Of a stretch of DNA of 7,542 nt, positions 6,236 through 7,542 are shown piece by piece (the first letter of the stretch is position 1; each line of letters opens with the position of its first letter). Under the pieces are notes generated by a model. That model saw only the letters and a list, made by a program, of their open reading frames with translations, ran no database searches and was not told the origin of the DNA. Position numbers and translations under genes: made by a program. The stretch is from the NCBI GenBank assembly GCA_027451915.1, contig DAIDHU010000502.1, positions 1 through 7,542 of the forward strand, given 5' to 3'. The stretch is from Thiomonas sp. GTDB taxonomy: Bacteria; Pseudomonadota; Gammaproteobacteria; Burkholderiales; Burkholderiaceae_C.

Positions 6236-6240
6236 CCACG
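6226..6240 (-). terminator. Second hairpin after the beta-CASP nuclease gene
   Basis: CGTGGC (6226-6231) and GCCACG (6235-6240) form a 6-bp stem with a 3-base loop, 28 bases past the nuclease stop codon and right after the first hairpin. Together they may act as a tandem terminator. No U-tract follows. Confidence 0.4.
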
Positions 6241-6249
6241 GCCCCAGGC

Positions 6250-6268
6250 AGCCGGCCCCGGGCCGGCT
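6250..6268 (-). terminator. Strong hairpin overlapping the stop codon of the beta-CASP nuclease gene
   Basis: The 19 bases form a perfect palindrome: AGCCGGCCC and GGGCCGGCT around one central base, realistically a 7-bp stem with a 5-base loop. Its first base on the transcript is the last base of the TGA stop. It lacks a U-tract, so it may terminate weakly or mainly protect the mRNA end. Confidence 0.55.
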
Positions 6269-7542
6269 CAGCGCAACAGGATGGGCTCGCCGTCGCCGGG
6301 AATCTGGTGGGCGATGCCCAATGGCTCCAGGCGCCGCGCGAAGGCCTGCATGGCGGTGTCCGGGTCACCGTGCACCAGGAACACCTTGCGCGTGCGTCCG
6401 CAGCCCTTCAGCCAGGCCAGCAGCTCGCTGCTCCCGGCATGGGCGGAAAAGCCGTTGATGGTGTGGATGCGCGCGCGCACCTCGATGTCCTGGTCGAACA
6501 GGCGAACCTGGCGCGCACCGTCGATGATGCGCCGCGCCAGGGTTCCCTGCGCCGCGAATCCCACGAAGACCACGCTGTTCGACTGGTTGCCCAGGTTGTG
6601 GCGCAGATGGTGGCGCACGCGTCCGCCGCTGCACATGCCGGAGCCGGCCATGATCACGGCACCGCCGCGGATGGTGTTGATGGCCATCGACTCGGCGGCC
6701 TCGCGGGTCAGGCGCAGGCCCGGAAGCCGCAGCGGATCGCTGCCGTGCAGCCGGGCGGCGAAGTCCGGGCGCAGGCAGCGCGGGTAGCGCAGGAAGATCT
6801 CGGTGGCGGAGATCGCCATCGGCGAGTCGGGGAACACCGGCAGGTGGCGCGGCAGGCGCCGCTGCTCGACGGCCTGCGCGAGCACGTACAGAAGCTCCTG
6901 CGCGCGCTCCAGCGCGAAGGTGGGAACGATCACGTTGCCGCCGCGCGCCAGGGTGTCGGCCACGGCCTGCACCAGCTCCTCGTAGGAGGCCTGCCAGTCG
7001 CGATGGTCGCGATCACCGTAGGTGGTCTCCATGACCACGTAGTCGGGATGCGCCGGCGGCTCCTGGGGATCACGCAGCAGCGGGCGCCCCGGATTGCCGA
7101 TGTCGCCGGAAAAGAACACGGTGCGGTGCTCGCCCGCGTCCTCGAGTTCGAGCAGGATGGAGGCTGAACCCAGGATATGCCCCGCGTCGACGAAGGTGGC
7201 ATGCACGCCGGGGGCGACTTCCAGGCGCGCGCCGTACTCCACCGAGCCATCGAAATAGTCCATGGCGTGAAAGGCGTCCGCCAGGGTGTACAGGGGGGCC
7301 GCGGACTCGCCGGCGCGCCGCCCATGGCGCTGGGCACGCCGGGCATCCTCCTCCTGCAGCCCGGCGGCATCGACGAGCACCAGGCGGGCCAGCTCGCGGG
7401 TCGCCGCGGTGCACACGATGCGGCCCCGAAAGCCCCGCTTGACCAGCAGGGGAATGCGTCCGCAATGGTCGAGGTGGGCATGCGTCAGCAGCAGCACGTC
7501 GATGCTGCCGGGGTCGAAGCCGAATTCCTCGGCGTTCTCCTC
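6268..7542 (-). CDS. MBL-fold beta-CASP RNA-processing nuclease (CPSF73/YSH1-like), N-terminus cut by window edge
   Basis: The visible 424 residues (numbered from the right edge) carry the metallo-beta-lactamase zinc motifs THAHLDH (20-26), GHILGS (121-126) and FSGD (144-147). The beta-CASP insert shows METTYGD (171-177), PTFALERAQE (207-216) and SGMCSGGR (301-308), and the RMMBL end has GFSAHAG (364-370) and VHGDPD (390-395). This is the bacterial/archaeal COG1236 type related to TTHA0252 and CPSF73, so a zinc-dependent cytoplasmic ribonuclease for RNA processing or decay is expected. Roughly 55 N-terminal residues seem to be missing; reading continues in frame to the edge, so the GTG at 7497 is an internal codon, not the start. 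All key His/Asp residues in view are present. It lies 120 bases upstream of the fusion gene and ends in two hairpins, so it is probably a separate unit. Confidence 0.9.
   Translation of the reverse strand, partial: EENAEEFGFDPGSIDVLLLTHAHLDHCGRIPLLVKRGFRGRIVCTAATRELARLVLVDAAGLQEEDARRAQRHGRRAGESAAPLYTLADAFHAMDYFDGSVEYGARLEVAPGVHATFVDAGHILGSASILLELEDAGEHRTVFFSGDIGNPGRPLLRDPQEPPAHPDYVVMETTYGDRDHRDWQASYEELVQAVADTLARGGNVIVPTFALERAQELLYVLAQAVEQRRLPRHLPVFPDSPMAISATEIFLRYPRCLRPDFAARLHGSDPLRLPGLRLTREAAESMAINTIRGGAVIMAGSGMCSGGRVRHHLRHNLGNQSNSVVFVGFAAQGTLARRIIDGARQVRLFDQDIEVRARIHTINGFSAHAGSSELLAWLKGCGRTRKVFLVHGDPDTAMQAFARRLEPLGIAHQIPGDGEPILLR

Noticed and set aside
6307..7167. 286-codon plus-strand frame over the nuclease gene
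   Set aside because: It is antisense to a beta-CASP frame with every expected motif and is a compositional shadow.
7495..7497. GTG codon as the start of the nuclease gene
   Set aside because: The frame stays open to the right edge and encodes residues typical of the family before the THAHLDH motif, so this GTG is internal.
1..7542. CRISPR array, tRNA, rRNA, insertion sequence, phage or defence genes
   Set aside because: No regularly spaced repeats, cloverleaf or rRNA segments, transposase or integrase motifs, or paired terminal repeats were seen. The methyltransferase-esterase fusion was considered as a defence gene but nothing in its context supports that.

Overview
This is a GC-rich chromosomal-type segment in which every convincing gene lies on the minus strand. 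The best guess is a high-GC beta- or gammaproteobacterium that stores polyhydroxybutyrate (PHB) and can live at low oxygen. The reasons are a Cupriavidus-like PhaB, a phasin, a PA0141-type polyphosphate kinase 2 and an FNR/Anr-type box. The assignment is inference; there is no rRNA or tRNA to anchor it.

Layout in transcription order, from the right edge to the left. (1) A beta-CASP metallo-beta-lactamase-fold RNA-processing nuclease enters from the right edge without its N-terminus and ends at 6268 in a strong hairpin. (2) A 120-base gap holds tandem hairpins and a degenerate FNR/FixK-like box. It precedes a 666-residue fusion (6147-4147) of a protein-isoaspartate-methyltransferase-like domain and an erythromycin-esterase-like domain. 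(3) A 112-base gap holds an FNR/Anr-type box placed exactly 41.5 bases upstream of the start point implied by a candidate -10 hexamer, plus a 13-base palindrome across that start point. (4) A tight four-gene run follows: phasin (4034-3606), acetoacetyl-CoA reductase phaB (3549-2824), ppk2 (2814-2002) and a universal stress protein (1988-1542), closed by a 9-bp GC hairpin. (5) About 320 bases without a gene follow. (6) A secreted peptidase S10 (serine carboxypeptidase-like) protein starts at 1218 and runs off the left edge.

The central genes make sense together as an energy- and redox-storage module. PhaB spends NAD(P)H to make (R)-3-hydroxybutyryl-CoA for PHB, the phasin coats the granules, PPK2 exchanges phosphate between polyphosphate and nucleotides, and the Usp protein is a nucleotide-binding stress factor. 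An FNR-like activator would switch this on when oxygen falls. The fusion protein and the RNA nuclease upstream may belong to the same response, but that link rests only on adjacency and a weaker box. The PHA synthase and beta-ketothiolase genes are not in the window.

The most unusual items are the fused methyltransferase domain, whose substrate loops no longer match the isoaspartyl methyltransferase family although its SAM motif is intact, and the apparent oxygen-responsive promoter driving a PHB-polyphosphate operon.
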